NCBI GenBank assembly: GCA_963965975.1
Contig: OZ014418.1
Location: 6,985,275-7,049,274 of the forward strand
Direction of reading: 5' to 3'
DNA from: Xestospongia bergquistia
Lineage: Eukaryota > Porifera > Demospongiae > Haplosclerida > Petrosiidae
Length of the DNA stretch: 64,000 bases
Shown here: positions 35,468 to 48,353 of the stretch, piece after piece
How the letters are laid out: every line of letters begins with the position of its first letter
How positions within the stretch are numbered: position 1 is the stretch's first letter
Notes under the pieces: model-generated
Seen by the model: the letters and a program-made list of their open reading frames with translations, nothing else
The model's database searches: none
What the model was told of the DNA's origin: nothing
Program-made: the position numbers and the translations under genes

Positions 35468-35839
35468 ATTAAAAGTATAAATATTTTATAGAAATTTTTA
35501 AAAATATTTAATTTTAATATTAGTATTATTTTTTAATGCTAAAAGAGACATTTTTATTATTACCAAAAAGAGAGTTTGAGGCTGACACGAATAGTCTTAA
35601 ATAACAATAAGTCAGAGTATTGGGATGTCTAAAAATTATCTTGACTGGTCAATTCTAACGACAATTATTACTACATCATGTCATTGGTTTGGCTGGACCA
35701 TTATCCACCAAATACATTCTATAGGAATATTTAAAATTTGAGACTATACTGATTACAACAATCAAAATAGTAATGGAAAGAAGAGACTATTTGGTAGCTA
35801 CAGGCGGCATACTTTACTATAAAATACTCAATATTTCAG

Positions 35840-36810
35840 AGAAATTGCTAATACTAAAAATCCAGAAGTACTCTTTGAATGTTATCGTGTCACTCATTTG
35901 CCTCACAAAGAATGGGATCAACATCTTAATACTGAGAGTTGGCACGGAAAAGTAGAGAAGCTTTATCACATAACACATGAGCATCCTGCAAGTAAAATTG
36001 ATCAAGATGACCAGTTCTAGTTTAAGCCAAGAAAAAAGTAGGAAAGCTGGCTATAACAATTAGAATGGATCACCAGTTGGAGAAACTTTTGTTAGATGTG
36101 ATCCTACTGACAGATCACCTAATGATGATAGAAAGTACCGATATGTGAGTTCTACTAATGAGGTCTTTCCTGGTTATTATATCTGGTGGTCTATTGTTCA
36201 TCGTCCACAGAGATCTTCATCAAGATATTATATTTCTGAGCCTTTCACTACATCATCTCGTTATGGTAACATTAAATTTTCAGCCGACATAGCAGAACTG
36301 CTTCATTGTTATTAACAAGCCTATGTCAATGGCACTACTAAGCAATTACCACATATTCAATTCAGATGTGGAGGCACTTTACGTTACAAAAACGAGATCT
36401 GTTATGTAATTATTATATATAGTATGTACTGATGTGTACCCTCTGTCTGAAGATGAGTTCCCTAAGATGTGTGATGGTTATGTTGTCTATAATGACACTG
36501 ATGGGAAAATAATATCCCTCAATCCTATAAATGTTAAAATCATAAATAGATTATCAGGAGTTAAATACCCTATTCCTGGGACACATATGCCTTTGCTTTT
36601 TACTTTCCTAACAAGAAATACAGACTAAAATGTCCTAGATCTGTAATTCAATGTTCAAAAGTTGAACATAGCCCTAATGATTTACCTCTTCAAGATGAAA
36701 GTGAAGTGATGAGGAAGAATGCAGTACTCCTAAGAAACTACAAACTGATAACTCAGATGAGAGTGAATATGATGAACAATCAGAACAGATTTCTCCAAAA
36801 AAACAATGAG
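35840..36810 (+). pseudogene. B4, decayed B-family gene
   Basis: Exon 2 similarity begins just after the acceptor at 35838-35839 (REIANTKNPEVLFE, YRVTHLP). It is broken by TAG in the FKP strand, TAA in the CYQEAY helix and frameshifts. Stretches such as IWWSIV, SRYGNIKFS and CGGTLRYKNEICYVI are still readable. No intact mini exon is visible. Confidence 0.8.
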
Positions 36811-37234
36811 TCGAAGATGATGATAACATATACCTACAGGAACTTACTCCTTTAAATAAAACTATAGATTTTTAATAGTTATTAATTTATAAAGATGTAG
36901 ACATTTTATTTTATTATCTTAAACTATTAGTAAAATAAAGCATTGAACACAATACATATATTCATTTATTACTCAGATTGAGGACATCAAAGGTTTCCAC
37001 TGTAGTCTATCTGCGTTAATATGACTGTTACTATTATTACATTTTTCAAATGCTTATTTCTTGGAAATTTTATAGTTATTTCAAAGGATTTGCTGTACAT
37101 GTGGCAGTATAGATGCACCTTGTTGGTGTAGTAATCATAAGGTTACTTAGGAATGGCAAAGAAAGGCACTATTCATAAGGAAATTGAGTATTGCATTTAT
37201 AAATAATGTATATTGAAGTCAAACAATTACTTTT
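36811..37234. other. Spacer, duplicated at about 56030-56430
   Basis: No gene is seen. The sequence is repeated with few changes upstream of C3, as part of a segmental duplication running into C1/C3. Confidence 0.6.
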
Positions 37235-37520
37235 TAGATATTTTATGGGAATATTTGAGACAGCTTATATGATTTATAAAGAAAGAAGAAATGCACACCA
37301 GATATACTTTTTAGATGTTCATGTTATTAATCTTCCTTAGAAGAAGTAAACCAGAAAAGTAAAGAAACTCTGTCATGTAATGCACAACCAATAGTCAAGT
37401 ATATTTGATAAACAAGATCACTTCAATTTCAAGCCAAAATGAAAAGTCAGTAAATCTGGTTGCAAAGATGAATTACCAATAGGAGAGACATACATTATAC
37501 GTGAACACATTCCTCAACTG
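37235..37520 (+). pseudogene. B-family N-terminal fragment
   Basis: Faint but ordered matches: FLDVHVINLP, KKLCHVMHNQ, DHFNFKPK and LPIGETYII, with many stops. A sister copy lies at 56430-56700. Confidence 0.65.
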
Positions 37521-37831
37521 ACATGTATATACCTAAGAACCTGTTGGTCATCTTGCACCAATATTAATTCCTACTGATCAACCTCCTCTTACTAGCAGCC
37601 ATAATTTAATGTTGTAAATTTTGTAAGTTATTTGTACTGTTTTGGTGTCACCGTGTCAATCATCATCCACGGGAACTGTATTAAGAATAGGATCATATTT
37701 GTGCCTTGGGTGAATTCCCTTGCTTGAAAGCCAGCCACTCCCGCAAAAATCTGAACTATCCATACCCATCCCACGTGCTCAGACTCGCCCCCTTACTGCT
37801 ACAAAACTATTTGACTCAAGCAAGTTCTTCA

Positions 37832-40800
37832 ATGGAGAATACAATCAATAATGATGAAGAGGTATCAGAAGCAAGTCTTGATTTGGAAGAATCTGTTGTT
37901 ACTGATAACTCTAATGGTAATATTGACTAATACAATGATATGACTGGTTTGTCTTTGATATTAGATGATTCCACAGATAAATGGGGAAATGTAGAGTTGC
38001 CAACATCTATGGAAACAAGTCATTGTATACCAGGTAGTTAGTTAATTGATAATATAATTTAATTTATAAACATTTATTTCTCAGATATTTCTGATATCTT
38101 TAAAAGAGCTCCAGATAAACTCGATCTACTCAATCTATTAGCTGTTATTGATGACAAGTGGTATGAAATTGGTGCATCTTTAAAAGTTTCTGATAATGTT
38201 TTAAATGGTCTGCGACACACTCAGGAGAGTAATACTGTCAAACTAGATCAAGTCATTCAGAGCTGGATAACTACTGAGTCATGTCCTGTTACCTGGGAGA
38301 CAATGCTTTTTGCTATTGAAAGTCCTCTTATTAACAATAAACAAGTAGCTAATGCAATATGTGAACACTTGAGTAAGTAGATATAATACAACAATATTCT
38401 ATAATATTTTTTGATTAAACAAAATTCTAGATCTTCAGTGTTACTTTACATCACTTTCACATTATTCTGTGGTGAAAGTGTCTCAGGTCTTATTTAGTGC
38501 TGAATGGATCAATGAAACAACCCTTGATAAGATAGAGGAAAAGGGAGTCCCACTAGATGAGAAGAAAACAACTCTCTGCTATCAATACAGCAGTATCTTC
38601 AGACCACAAAAAGTTGAAAGTGTTAGTTACAGTACTGTCCAAGTTTGGTACAGAAGATTTATCTAACAGTGAATGTGGTACATGAACAATGTTTAGTATT
38701 GTGATCAATGTTTCTTTGTGTAGCTAATTTTCAACCATTAGCAATGACAAGTCATAGTGATCATTTGAGTGATGAAGATCGTGCCAGTAACATTTTACAT
38801 CATCATTATGGTACTCTATCTCAGTGTTTTCACTATTCTGCTGATATGGCACAGCTACTCCATGGAGAAAATGTAATATCAAAGGAAACATTATCTGTTA
38901 TACAGTCTTTGTCAAAAGATGAAGCAAGTTTTGTTTTGTTAAAAGAAGTACGTCATGCTGTGCATACCAACTATCACAACCTGGAGGTGTTTGCTAGTGT
39001 ATTGTTACATTTTGAAAACCAATGCATTGCAATGCAATCCAATTTTATCTTATGTGTCAATGCTATCTTAAAGGATTATAGTAAGTGTGTGTATATTGTT
39101 ATATATTGTACTATAACACTTGTGATTTGATATTTTGATAGAGAAAGCATTTTATGAAGCTGACACTCCAGAAGTACAGTCTATTAATACTGACCTGAGT
39201 CAAGGTAGCATAACTATATGTTAATTATTATATCATTAAATTAATGTTAGGTAATTTATTAAACACTACATCAACAATGTCACCTGAAAGTAGTGGAGTT
39301 ATAAGCCAAGGTTAGCAGTAAGTGGTTAGTTTCTATTATATATACCTTTATTACAGATGTGACTTCTAGAGACATTCCACGAATTCCTCAGAGTTGGAGT
39401 TCTGGATTTGGGTCAATTAGGAAAGAGTTTGGATTAGCTTTTAGCAGAGTTCGAGAAGCTATCAATGCAAGTCCTCCACCTTTGGATACATTGAAAAGAT
39501 TTGTTACAGATAGTTATTCTCATCTCAAATCTCAAGTATTTTGTTCTAATTCAGTTGATGACATCCTAGATGTTGTAAATGACCACTGTACACTAATTGA
39601 CATCAACTCTCTGGAGGGTATCGTGGAACAATTTAAAATCAAACAAGCTGAGACACATATACAAGCATACAAGAATATTGTACGATCATTTTGTAAGGAA
39701 ACAAAAGCTTGTCTTTGCCTGAACGAAAATTTCAAAATAACAAAAACACCTTCTCTTCTCCGATGTGAAACAATTGAGTTTGTCTTAGACTGGGATCCTA
39801 AGAGTTGTACATTAAAAGATATCAAAGATATTCTTTCAGAATCACTTAAGATGAATGTACAGATTCGTTATATAGGAGAGGGCAACTCTATTATTGTCAT
39901 CTGCTTTTTCCCACTCAGTCCAGCAATTTTAATCATTATTGCTAAAGCTCAGGAGAGTCTTGAAGTACTAAAGAAGAAAGGACTACTTAAGTTAACTGTA
40001 GGCTACTGTACTATTTATGATAAGTGTAAAAGAGATGAGGTAAGAGATGAGTAGTGTTAGACAACTGTTACTATAAGTGTATATACAGGAGGCTACGGCT
40101 GACAGAGAAGAGATTGCAAAGTTGAAAGATCAACTAGAAATGAAACAAACTATCATTAAAAAGCTGACTATGGAAATAGAGTCTATTAAAGGTATTTGTA
40201 TATGCTGTTGCTGACATATTAAAGATATTAGTATTATCCATGTAAGGGAACTCTGGTCCTCCAATTGACACATGTTTTGTCCATTGTTATAATAACAACC
40301 ATACTTATTATAGTACCATTAATAGGCTCAATTATTATACTATTATATATTTGTAGATAGTGAAGTTTTTTTTCTTCTTAGCTACTAAGAAGAAATTACT
40401 ATTAGAGTCTGCTAACAAGGAAGAGAAACTGGAAGCACAACAAACTATCATTAATGAGCAGACTATGGAAATAGAGTCTATTAAAGGTATTTGTATATAC
40501 TATTCCTGATGTAGTTAAGATATTAGTATTATCCATGATAAGGGAACTCTGGTCCTCCAATTGATACATCTTATGTCTATAACAACTATATTTATTATAG
40601 TACCATCAATAGGCCCAATTATTGTACTATTATATATTATATGTTATAAGATATTCATGTATATTAGACTAATAGAATACTGGATATGTATAGATTATCT
40701 GATAAGGAAACACCCACTATTTAGACCTCTTTTATCCATATATGGTCATTGTTATAACTACTGGTTTACTTTATACTCAGCTGTTTATAATACTGACCTC

Positions 40801-41151
40801 TTGTTACTATATGTTATTTTCTGACATTAGTACTAGCTATATGTTCTCCATTACTTACTATATAACAGGCAAAATAATGTCAGAATCACAAGAGATAGAG
40901 ACACAGCAAGAAGTAATTACATCATTGACTTTGAGACTAAGGGAAAGAGAGGGAGAGAATGAGAATTTAAAGCAGATCTTAAAAAGTAGTATATCAGTAG
41001 TTAGTTGTCACTCTGATCAAGGACTTGAAGATATCCAAACAACATCTACTCTAGAAACATCCATGCCAACAACCAGTGAAGATATAGGTATGTATGATAC
41101 AGAATAATAGAGTTAAAAGACCTGTTAACTGATGTTGATGTTATATCATAA
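37832..41151 (+). pseudogene. C1, death-fold/coiled-coil gene with a 5-bp deletion
   Basis: Main exons are 37832-37916, 37965-38033, 38085-38372, 38431-38689, 38724-39080, 39142-39204, 39357-40039 and 40089-40191, followed by coiled-coil exons. Exon 3 is a Death domain (LLAVIDDKWYEIGASL, LDQVIQSWI, ETMLFAIES). Exons 4 and 5 each hold a similar helical domain that looks CARD- or DED-like (SQVLFSAEWINETTLDKIE, and AQLLHGENVISKETL). Then comes a roughly 225-residue domain I do not recognise (CTLIDINSLEGIVEQF, ETIEFVLDWDPKSCTL). Near 38575 five bases present in C3 are missing, so the frame ends at 38666. The product would be about 226 residues with only the Death domain complete. Confidence 0.7.
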
Positions 41152-41184
41152 GATGTTCCTGTTGCTTCTCAACAAGTCACTAAA

Positions 41185-42248
41185 ATGTTAAATCCAAAAA
41201 AGAGACCACAAGAAAATCAAGAGATATCAGAAGAGTGTTATCAACAAAAAAGAGCAAATCTTGATCCTATCATTACTGATAATTCTAATGGTAATATTAA
41301 CTGATACAATGATATGATTTGGTTTTTATGTCTTTGATATTAGATGATTCCACAGATAAACAGGGAAATGTAGAGTTGGCAACATCTATGGAAAGAAATC
41401 AATATGTACCAGGTAGTTTATTGATCATATAATTTAATTTACAAACATTTATTTCTCAGATATTTCTAATATCTTAAAGAGAGTTCCAGATGAACATGAT
41501 CTGCTCAATCTATTAGCTGTTATTAATGACAAGTGGTATGAAATCGGGTTGTCTCTAAAAGTTCCTCATAATGTCTTAAATGATCTGCGACACAATCGGG
41601 AGAGTAATACTATCAAACTCGATCAAGTCATTCAGAGCTGGATAACTACAACTGAATCATATCTTGTTACCTGGGAGACAGTGATTGATGCTATTGAGGG
41701 TCCTATTGTTAACAATAAACAAGTAGCTAATGCAATATGTGAACACTTGATTAATACAGAGTTGAAATGTCAACCAGAAATAGAAGAAACCAGCTGTAAA
41801 GAGAAGACTATGGAAGTAGAGTCTATTTCAAAAAATCAAGGTATCTATATCTTGTTCCATTATCATGAAATTATTGTATTTTAATTAATGTCTAAAAAAG
41901 AAGAAAAAATCACATTATTGACTTCAGAATTAAGTGAGAGAGACAAAGAGGAGCTCAAACTAAGTTCAAAAGGTAACTTTGGTATATTAACAATATTTTA
42001 ATTGGTGTTTTGTCTTCTGAAACAAAAGCTCAAGAATCAGTCTCGTCTGATCAACTACTTGAAGAAATCCAAATAATAATTAGTCCAGAAACCTCTATAC
42101 CAACTATAAGTGAAGATGTAGGTATGTAGAATACAAAATATCAATATTTATTTATAGTTTTATTCAATTAGAGTTAAAAAGTCAGTTAACTGAAGTTAAA
42201 GAGGCAGATAAAGGTAAGCAAGTTATAAAGTTGAAGCCATATAAGTGA
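41185..42248 (+). CDS. C1b, short Death-domain/coiled-coil gene
   Basis: Exons 41185-41290 (MLNPKKRPQENQEISEE), 41344-41412 and 41460-41840, then smaller ones to a stop at 42246-42248. The Death domain (LLAVINDKWYEIGLSL, LDQVIQSWITT, WETVIDAIEG) passes straight into charged heptad-like sequence (EEKITLLTSELSERD). The helical pair and the large unknown domain of C2 and C3 are absent. The last codons run into a CATSPERE-derived fragment, so the original 3' end may be lost. I am not certain of the exon after 41840. Confidence 0.6.
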
Positions 42249-43400
42249 TAGACAGTAGAGTGATGTTAGTAATGTTAGGGTATTCCCTCAGAATCCAAAA
42301 CTATTCTGTCATTATTTTGAATGAGATAAGGTACCTTGTAAACAATGACTCAAAGTATAAGTCAGAAAGAAAACTAATGGCAAAACAGCAACAATGAGTC
42401 AGTACAGGCATTTGTAATTGTGGTTAGATCTTAGAGGTATGCTTACTAAACCTCAGAATGACAAGGACTATTATGAATATATAATTACTTAATATTATGT
42501 AATTTAATATATATTAGTAAAGTTTCCCACATGTTATTATAATGGATCAGAAAATAAACTAATATTCTATTGGTTAATAATAACACACTATTACACAGCA
42601 TGACTCATCATAATATCCATTCTATAATACTCTGTCTATATAAATAAAAGTAGAATCAAATGTACTAAATGTTATTATTATGGCAGAAAAATGTTCAAAC
42701 AGAGAGGGATTCAGGCTTATTTCATTAGAGAGATACAGCCATTAGTAGACCATATGCATTGTCCTCATAGGTTTACATAGTAACCCATATCTATAAATTT
42801 GAGTATATAAACCTCAATATGAATTATAAAGTACTCACTAGTGATTTATATGTTAGTAAGTCAAAACTTCCAACATTCCAAGGGCTATATTTATAGATAT
42901 AGAAAATTGTATGACTAGCTTTATGGGTTCTGTTGAAGCCATGTAAGTGGTAGACAGTAGAGTTATGTTAATGAGGTGATATTGAGGTATTCTCCCAGAA
43001 TCTATGACTGCTCTGTCAACATTTTGAATGAGATAAGGTACCTTGTAAACAATGACTCAAAGTATTGATATAATAAAAATTATATTCATGTTAGATATTT
43101 CGGTTGAAAGATGAGTATCAAGTAACCAATAATCTATTATTAATCTATATTACACAACATGACTTATTGCAATTCTACTGATAATAAAGGATTATATAAG
43201 TGTACCTAATGTCTAGTACAATTTGATATATATGATTAAGGTGATATTAGGGTACTCCCTCAGAATCTAAAATTGCTCTGTCATTAAACAATGACTCAAA
43301 GTATTGATATAATAAAAACTATGTTCATATTGGATATTTCGGTTGAAAGATGAGTCATCAAGTAACCAATGATCTATGACAATAATGTGTATAGAATTGT
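42228..43400 (-). pseudogene. Several CATSPERE-derived fragments upstream of B5
   Basis: Three pieces, near 42228-42360, 42712-43110 and 43225-43400, repeat parts of the CATSPERE 5' exons (gttagtaagtcaaaacttcc, ccagaatctatgactgctct, gatatttcggttgaaagatg). They are shuffled and truncated, showing repeated rounds of duplication. Spacer between them is noncoding. Confidence 0.75.
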
Positions 43401-43521
43401 TCTTAATGTATATATTACACAACATGACTCATCACAATCCATTGTACTGATAATCATAGTAATAGTGGTTATAAAATAAGGTAAAGTCAAGAGTACAATA
43501 TCAGACTATTAAATACTAGGA

Positions 43522-44795
43522 ATGGCAGAGAGTGGAGACACTGAGGCTATTTATAGTACAGGAAGGTAAGTATGAATATATGTATAATGTGGTAAGGTAG
43601 GTAAGTATAATGTACATATATTCATGATGTGGTCTAACTGTGTATAGTAGTTATAATTCTTATTTCTTTGTAAAGGTATTTCAGGGAAATTGCTGAAACA
43701 GACAAACATAATTTGCCAAATGACAAGAAACGTAACAGCAATGAAGTACTTTTTAAAGGATATCATGTCACTCATCTTCCATGGAAAAAGTATGAAGAGT
43801 GGGATCATATCACTGCTGGTGGTGCTAGAGAAGTCCCTCTTCAAAATGTTCAAATAAAAGTGAAGAGGCTTTGCCATGTAACTCATGAGTCACTAGCTGA
43901 CAAAATTACTCGAAGAAACAGCTTCAAGTTCATACCTACTCGAAAGGTTGGTAAAGCTGGTTATGGCAATTATGATGGGTCACCAATTGGAGAAACCTTT
44001 GTTATATGTGAGCCAACTGACCAATCACCTACTGATGATACAAAGTATCAACGAGTGAGTTCTACTAAAGAAGTATTTCCTGGGAATTATATATGGTGGT
44101 CTATTGATTACCGTCACTCAGAATCTGTTCAATGGGTATATAAATCCAGTGAAACTTTCTCTTCATCATCTCGGTATGGAAATATCAAGTTCTCAGGCAA
44201 AGTTAAGGAAATACTTCGATGTTACCAAGAAGCTTATGGCATTAACCCATTACCTCGTATTCAGTTCAGATGTGGAGGTACTTTTCGTTACAAATATGAG
44301 ATCTGTTATGTTGTTATAGTATGTACTGATGTAGAACCTCTACCTGAAGATGAGTTCCCTAAGATGTGGGAAGATCACATAAAGTATGACAAAGATGGAA
44401 GGATAAAATCTGTCAACCTGGAGGTTGTCATACGAAATGGAATATATGAAGTATTATTGCCATCTAAGAAATATTCTTGGGATACGTATGCTTTTGGTCT
44501 CTATTTTCCAAATACAACGTACAGTCTAAAATGCCCTAAATCAGAAAAATTCAAGCGCTCAGAGATTGAGCATACATTTTGTATTAAAACACAACCTGAT
44601 CCATATAATGGTAACAAATTTACTTGTCCTAATAAGTTACTTCGTCTGGTTCTTCAACATGAAAATGAAAGCAGTGATGAAGAACAAGTTGAAGACTATG
44701 ATAATGCGTCTCCTCAAGAAAATGATGGTGAAAGCGATGATGAGAAGAAGTACATTCCTCGTAAAAAACAACGAGTTGATGATGATGATAACTGA
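43522..44795 (+). CDS. B5, B-family protein
   Basis: Exons 43522-43565 (MAESGDTEAIYSTG) and 43685-44795 give 384 residues, the longest B protein. Motifs: LFKGYHVTHLPWKKY, LCHVTHESLADKI, IWWSID, SRYGNIKFS, CGGTFRYKYEICYVVI, YSWDTYAFGLYFP and KCPKSEKF. The tail has two acidic serine clusters (ESSDEEQVEDYD, GESDDEKKY) and then PRKKQRVDDDDN, a plausible nuclear localisation signal. It is the intact counterpart of B2. Confidence 0.85.
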
Positions 44796-45135
44796 AGATA
44801 ACAAAGTTATTAAAAGCTACAATATGCCATTTTAAGACATTATTTTTTCCCTTATATACAATATTTTGTATATTTTAGTTTAGCCTACATAAATTTTATT
44901 TTATAATGAAATTTTCTTAACCAAACAATATAAAAATGATCATCTGGAGCATGGGACATTGGTAGTTTTAAATAAACAATGGGTGGAAAATGATTGAGTC
45001 ATCAGATACATCATTCAAGATGAGTCAGCATTCAATTACTTCACTAACTTAACAATATCATTCTAGTAAATTATATATAGGTATATGTATTAAAGAAACA
45101 TTCAAACACAGACATACAGAGAGAGATACAGACTT
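44796..45135. other. 3' flank of B5
   Basis: Noncoding duplicate of the B2 flank at 33488-33825. Confidence 0.6.
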
Positions 45136-45545
45136 ACTTTCAGTAGAGCAATACACACATTAGTAGACCATGTGACATTGTCCACATAGGTTTCCACAGT
45201 AACCCATATCTATATAATATGTGTATATAAACCTCAATTATAAAGTACTCACTGGTGATTTATATGTTAGTAAGTCAAAACTTCCAATGGATATATCTTT
45301 AGGTATATATAATTGTAGGCCTATACTTGTGGGTTCTGTTGAAGCATTAAGTGGTAGATAGTAGAGTGATGTTAGTGAAGTGATATTAAGGTATTCCCCA
45401 GAATCCACAACTGCTCTGTCATTATTTTCAATGAGATAAGGTAGCTTGTAAACAATGACTCAAAGTATTGATATAGTAAAAAGTATATTCACATTGAATA
45501 TTTTGGTGGGAAGATGAGTCATCAAGTAACCAGTGAGATTCATCT
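45136..45545 (-). pseudogene. CATSPERE 5'-exon fragment upstream of B6
   Basis: Nearly identical to the fragment before B3 (33826-34230) and ending in the same promoter block, with ttttggtgggaagatgagtc in place of GGCGGG. Confidence 0.85.
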
Positions 45546-45666
45546 GTGACAATAATGATATATACATATAACTGTTATTAATATTATTACACAACATGAC
45601 TCATCACAATCCTACTGAGATTATATAAATAAAGGCAAAGTCAGGTACCATATTAGTCTGCTAAAT

Positions 45667-46266
45667 ATGGCAGAGAGTGGAGACATTACTGAAGGTACTA
45701 AGACTATTAAGACAGGAAGGTCAGTATGAATATATGTATAATGTGGTGAGGTTATAAAAACTTTTAATATATTTCAGAGAAATTGTTGAAACTCCTTGTC
45801 CAGAAGTATTATTTAGAAGTTATCATGTGACACATCTTCCAAATAAAGAATACCAGTTGTTATAGTGTGTACAGAAACACACTATCCTCAACCAGAAGAT
45901 GAGTTTCCTCTGATGTGGGAAGATCATGATATTATGTACAACAGAGATGGAAGGATCACATTTGTAAAACCTTTAGGTGTTGTAATAAGAAATATAGTCT
46001 CAAAGAAAAATGATGAATTCTATTCTTGGGACACATATGCCTTTGCATTTTACTTTCCTGATGATACATACAGGTTACTGTGTCCTAAGTCTGAAAAATT
46101 TGAACGTTCAGAGGTTCGCCACAATAAGTGCCATGTCTCACAGCATGATCCAAAGAATGGTAACAAGTATACTTGTCCTAATTTGTTACATACTCGAGAT
46201 GATAGTGAAAGTGACGGGGAAGAGCAAAGCTCTCTTAAGAAGCCTAAAATTGAAAACTATGACTAA
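45667..46266 (+). pseudogene. B6, B-family gene with internal deletion
   Basis: The mini exon (45667-45719) and the start of exon 2 (45778) match B3. At 45856/45857 the sequence jumps from the codons for KEYQ to VVIVCTE. Compared with B3, 523 bp are missing, which removes the HVTH, SWW, YG and GGTLRY..E motifs and shifts the frame into TAG. The 3' part is open (45865-46266) but has no start of its own. Confidence 0.9.
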
Positions 46267-47127
46267 ATTAAAGTATAAATGTTTTATAGAAATTTAAAAA
46301 AAAATTTTTATTTTTATATTACTATTATTTAAACACTAAAAGAGACATTTTTATTATTACCATGAAGAGATTGTGAGGCTGACATGAATAGTCTTAAATA
46401 AACAATGTGTCGGACTATTGAGATGTCTAAAAATTTTCTTGACCAGTCAATTCTAACGACAATTATTACTACATCATGTCATTGATTTGGGCTGGACCAA
46501 TATCCACCAAATACATTCTATTGGTATATTGAAAATTTGAGACTTACTGATTACAACAATCGAAGTAGTAATAGGAAAGAAGAGACTACTTTGTGGCTAC
46601 AGGAGGCATCCTTTACTGTAAAGTACATTACACCTTGTTGTTACCATGACAGTACCTTTAAACAATAAACACATCATGTATAGTATGTAATCTCTTTAAG
46701 ATTGTCACATGATCCTCAACTGAGAAAGATAAGTAAAACATGTAGTCTTTTAACAGTACAATAGTCTATATGAAAATATATCATATCAATATTGATCAAG
46801 TCATTATGGTCTAGTAGTAAGAGTTCAGTCTTGTTGACTAACCAGCTATGTTTTGCCAGCAAAGTTGGAAAGAAAATGATAACAGACTGACTTATTACAT
46901 AGCAGTTGTAATTGTGATTAGATCTTAGAGGTGTGCTTACTAAACCTCAGAATGACAAAGACTATGAATATATAATTAGGATATAATTGTTATGTAATTT
47001 AATATATATTAGTAAAGTTTCCCACATGTTATTATAATGGAATCAGATAATAAACCAATATTTTATTGGTTAATAACACACTATTACACAGCATGATTCA
47101 TCATAATATCCACCCCATAATACTGTC
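46267..47127. other. Upstream spacer of B7
   Basis: No gene is seen. It repeats almost exactly at 61862-62700 upstream of B11, so B6-B7 and B10-B11 are copies of one two-gene unit. No CATSPERE-derived part is evident here. Confidence 0.6.
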
Positions 47128-47135
47128 TATATAAA
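47128..47135 (+). promoter_or_regulatory. TATA box of B7
   Basis: TATATAAA lies 43 bp before the start codon in ctgtctatataaataaaagt. The same sequence stands before B11. An inverted CCAAT (attggttaataac) lies about 65 bp further upstream. Confidence 0.6.
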
Positions 47136-47170
47136 TAAAAGTAGAATCAAATGTACTAAATATTATTATT

Positions 47171-48353
47171 ATGGCAGAGAGTCAAGAGCCTAATATTTGT
47201 AAAGCAAGGTAAGTATACACAGACATGTTTGCTAGCAGTCATAATGTAACATTTGTTTTATGATTTTTGTAAATTTTTTAGAAGTATTGCTGGAGCTTAT
47301 AGTCCAGAAGTACTATTTAGACGTTATCATGTTACACATCTTCCGTGTGGAATGTATGCTAAATGGGATGAAATTCCACTTCTTGGTGGTAAAGTTCCCC
47401 TTCAAAGGGTTCCTATAACAGCAAAATCATTCTGTCATGTAACACATGAGCAACCAGCTAATGAAATTATTCAAAACAACAATGGTAAAACATATTTCAT
47501 TTTCAAACCAAAATCAAAACAAGGAAAGCAAGAAGGTGGTGAAACTTATGTAATATGTAATCCTACTGACCAACCTCCGACTGAAGAGACAACATATCGC
47601 TATTTGACTTCTACTGAAAGAGTATTTCCTGGGTACTATATCTGGTGGTCTATCAACAATGATGACTATTATCCATCATCATATTTAGAGGATTACTATT
47701 ATTTCAGTCCACCTTTTACTTCATCATCTCGTTATGGTAATGTCAAGTTCTCAGGCTACATAATGCAACTGCTGCGCTGTTATCAAGAGGCCTATGCTAA
47801 AGTTAATCCATTGCCTCGTATTCAGTTCAGATGCGGAGGTACTTTACGTTACAAGCATGAGATCTGTAAAGTAGTTATAATGTGTACTGATGCACACCCT
47901 CTACCTGAAGATGAGTTTCCTAGGATGTGGCAAGGTCATGATATTCGATATGGAAGAGATAGGAAGATAACATTTGTCAGACCTTTAGAAGTTACAATTA
48001 GAAATGGAGTATCAGGAATCATAGATCCTTACATTCCCTATTCTTGGGATACATATGCCTTTGCTTTTTATTTTCCTGATGACACATATAGGTTAATATG
48101 TCCTACATCAGAAAAATTCCGTTACTCAAAGATTGAACATGACGATCTTTGTCATTCCTTACAACCTAATCCAGATGGAAGTGGCAAGTTAGTATGTCCT
48201 AATGAACTGTCTTCACCATTCAAGTCAGTTTCTTCTTTTCAATGCTCACAATATCCTCGTTGGCCAACCTCCTATGATGACAGTGATAGTGATGAAGATA
48301 ACTTCATTCCACAAAAAAGGCAACGAACTAAATACTATAATAGTTGGTATTAA
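47171..48353 (+). CDS. B7, B-family protein
   Basis: Exons 47171-47208 (MAESQEPNICKA) and 47282-48353 give 369 residues. The mini exon differs from the TG-ending type of B3 and B5. Motifs: LFRRYHVTHLPCGMY, FCHVTHEQPANEI, GGETYVICNPTDQPP, IWWSIN, SRYGNVKFS, CGGTLRYKHEICKVVI and YSWDTYAFAFYFP. The tail SYDDSDSDEDNFIPQKRQRT combines acidic serines and a basic cluster. It is about 98% identical to B11. Confidence 0.85.

Noticed and set aside
40561..40824. Hydrophobic, membrane-like open frame between coiled-coil exons of C1, also at 51300-51560
   Set aside because: It lies within an intron. In C3 the same stretch has indels that change the frame and its start, so similarity follows recent DNA duplication rather than coding constraint.
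46800..46880. tRNA-like stretch (tggtctagtagtaagagttc and following, repeated near 62398)
   Set aside because: No proper anticodon stem of five pairs, no B box and no acceptor pairing could be drawn.
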